A program made the translations under genes and the position numbers. DNA of 64,000 bases from Tetrahymena thermophila SB210 (Eukaryota > Ciliophora > Oligohymenophorea > Hymenostomatida > Tetrahymenidae), in NCBI RefSeq assembly GCF_000189635.1, contig NW_002476539.1, forward strand, positions 128,236-192,235, in the 5' to 3' direction. Positions 62,931 through 64,000 of the stretch are shown in pieces; position 1 is the stretch's first letter; every line of letters starts with the position of its first letter. The notes under the pieces are model-generated. The model did no database searches and was not told the DNA's origin. It was given only the letters and a program-made list of their open reading frames with translations.

Positions 62931-64000
62931 AATAAATTTATTATATAAAATTCTTTTTTATAAGTATAAAACTTGGAATTGTACTTATTTATTAACTCCC
63001 CTCTTAGTAATGGCTTAAATTTATTTCTTAGAAAAAAAGAATAAAAAGTATTTAAGGGGGCTTTTAATTTAAGAAATATGCAAAATTTAAATAATGTTTG
63101 TATATCACAGTCATTAATACTTGAATGAAATAAAGTAGCAGTAAATAGTTTTAATTCCTTAATTTCTTACGCTTCTCATTAGAATTACACATTTTTTATA
63201 GCTTTAGATATGTTTAGTTATAGAAAATTAAATAGGAAAAAAGAGATTAATATTAATTTTCTTTGCTTATAGTAAATTGTAACATTAATCAAAAATATCA
63301 ACACATACATAAAATCTAATTAATAACACTTGAAATATTTCTATACAAATGTTCTTATTCTAAAAAATGTTTATTATGTAACATTGTTTTAAAAGTATTG
63401 AGTAATAAAATTTTTTTTTTTTGTAATAACTATATCATCTTTTTTCTATTATTTAAAATGAATAAGCAAAGAAAAAATAGATTATAAAAAATCAAAAATA
63501 TAAAAACTAAATTAATTGAATATAGTAATTTGATTAAACATAATAATACAAAAAGATAGAGTTGAGGTAAAATAAAAACAAGATAATGAATGCCATTGAG
63601 GAAGTTAATTTTTAAGATACTACTAAACTAAGTTTTGTATAACATTTTTAAAAGGTTTTTATTTTAAATATTATGAGTCTGTCTCAAAAATGAGAGTATA
63701 CAATTAAAATTGTTTCGCTAACAAATTTTAGTTTTTCAAGTCTTTTATCAAAGTATGGTTTTATCAAATTTTTTAATATTACATTAACAACCTATTTAAA
63801 TGAAAATAAAAATTATTGAATAAAAAAAAATCAATTAAGAGCCAAGCTGAAAAATTAACAATTTCTCAATTTTTTTAGTCTTAATAAAATTAATAAAAGA
63901 AAGATAATTAATATATTTTCATGTTTAGATAAATTGAGTATTTTTTAAATAATTTCCAAATTTACTTATATTTGCAAGACAAATAAATTGATTTTTTACC
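62931..64000. other. AT-rich region to the window end
   Basis: No supported gene. A short + frame at 63586-63693 (MNAIEEVNFQDTTKLSFVQH then TGA) has some coding character and might be the first exon of a gene beyond the window, but nothing confirms it. Confidence 0.4.

Noticed and set aside
1..64000. tRNA, rRNA, CRISPR arrays, telomeric GGGGTT repeats
   Set aside because: I looked for cloverleaf-like GC islands, regularly spaced repeats and telomere repeats on both strands and found none convincing; a tRNAscan/Infernal run would be decisive.

Overview
The window is about 80% A+T and reads as nuclear DNA of an oligohymenophorean ciliate, most likely a Tetrahymena-type macronuclear genome. Long coding regions appear only when TAA and TAG are read as glutamine and TGA is the stop. 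Conserved proteins (eIF2-alpha, TRAPPC9, GRAM/VASt, RAP) run straight through TAA/TAG, and every confident gene ends in TGA. Introns are short, AT-rich and GT-AG. I translated by eye with that code. Exon joins were accepted when phases agreed and the total length was a multiple of three. No database search was possible.

Layout. 0.4-5.1 kb: a small Cys-rich secreted/surface protein (+) and a multi-exon charged protein (-). 6.2-19.3 kb: four tandem intronless paralogues (+) with an N-terminal C-x2-H/C-x2-C motif and a SPRY-like C-terminus. The array is interrupted by a dead Tc1/mariner transposase relic and a 100-base assembly gap. 20.2-26.8 kb: a large lipid-transfer-type protein (-) with two BAR-like regions, GRAM, three VASt domains and a C-terminal membrane anchor. 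28.7-30.6 kb: eIF2-alpha (-). 31.9-32.6 kb: a SelW/Rdx-like selenoprotein with an in-frame TGA and a downstream SECIS (-). 35.1-37.1 kb: a ciliate-type transmembrane protein (+) flanked by direct repeats. 39.5-44.5 kb: a small acidic ORF, a RAP-domain protein and an uncharacterised two-exon gene (-). 45.4-49.7 kb: TRAPPC9/Trs120 (-). 50.7-55.6 kb: two neighbouring leucine-rich-repeat genes (-). 56.7-62.2 kb: a 1453-residue coiled-coil protein (-), followed by a partly resolved gene near 62.3-62.9 kb.

From 20 kb to the end almost every gene lies on the minus strand; the + strand tandem array and the transmembrane gene are the main exceptions. There is no operon logic, and neighbours are functionally unrelated housekeeping and lineage-specific genes. 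The most notable items are the selenoprotein with a foldable SECIS, an eIF2-alpha with Thr where Ser51 should be, the BAR-BAR-GRAM-3xVASt protein, and the tandem family whose copies differ most in one loop of the C-terminal domain.
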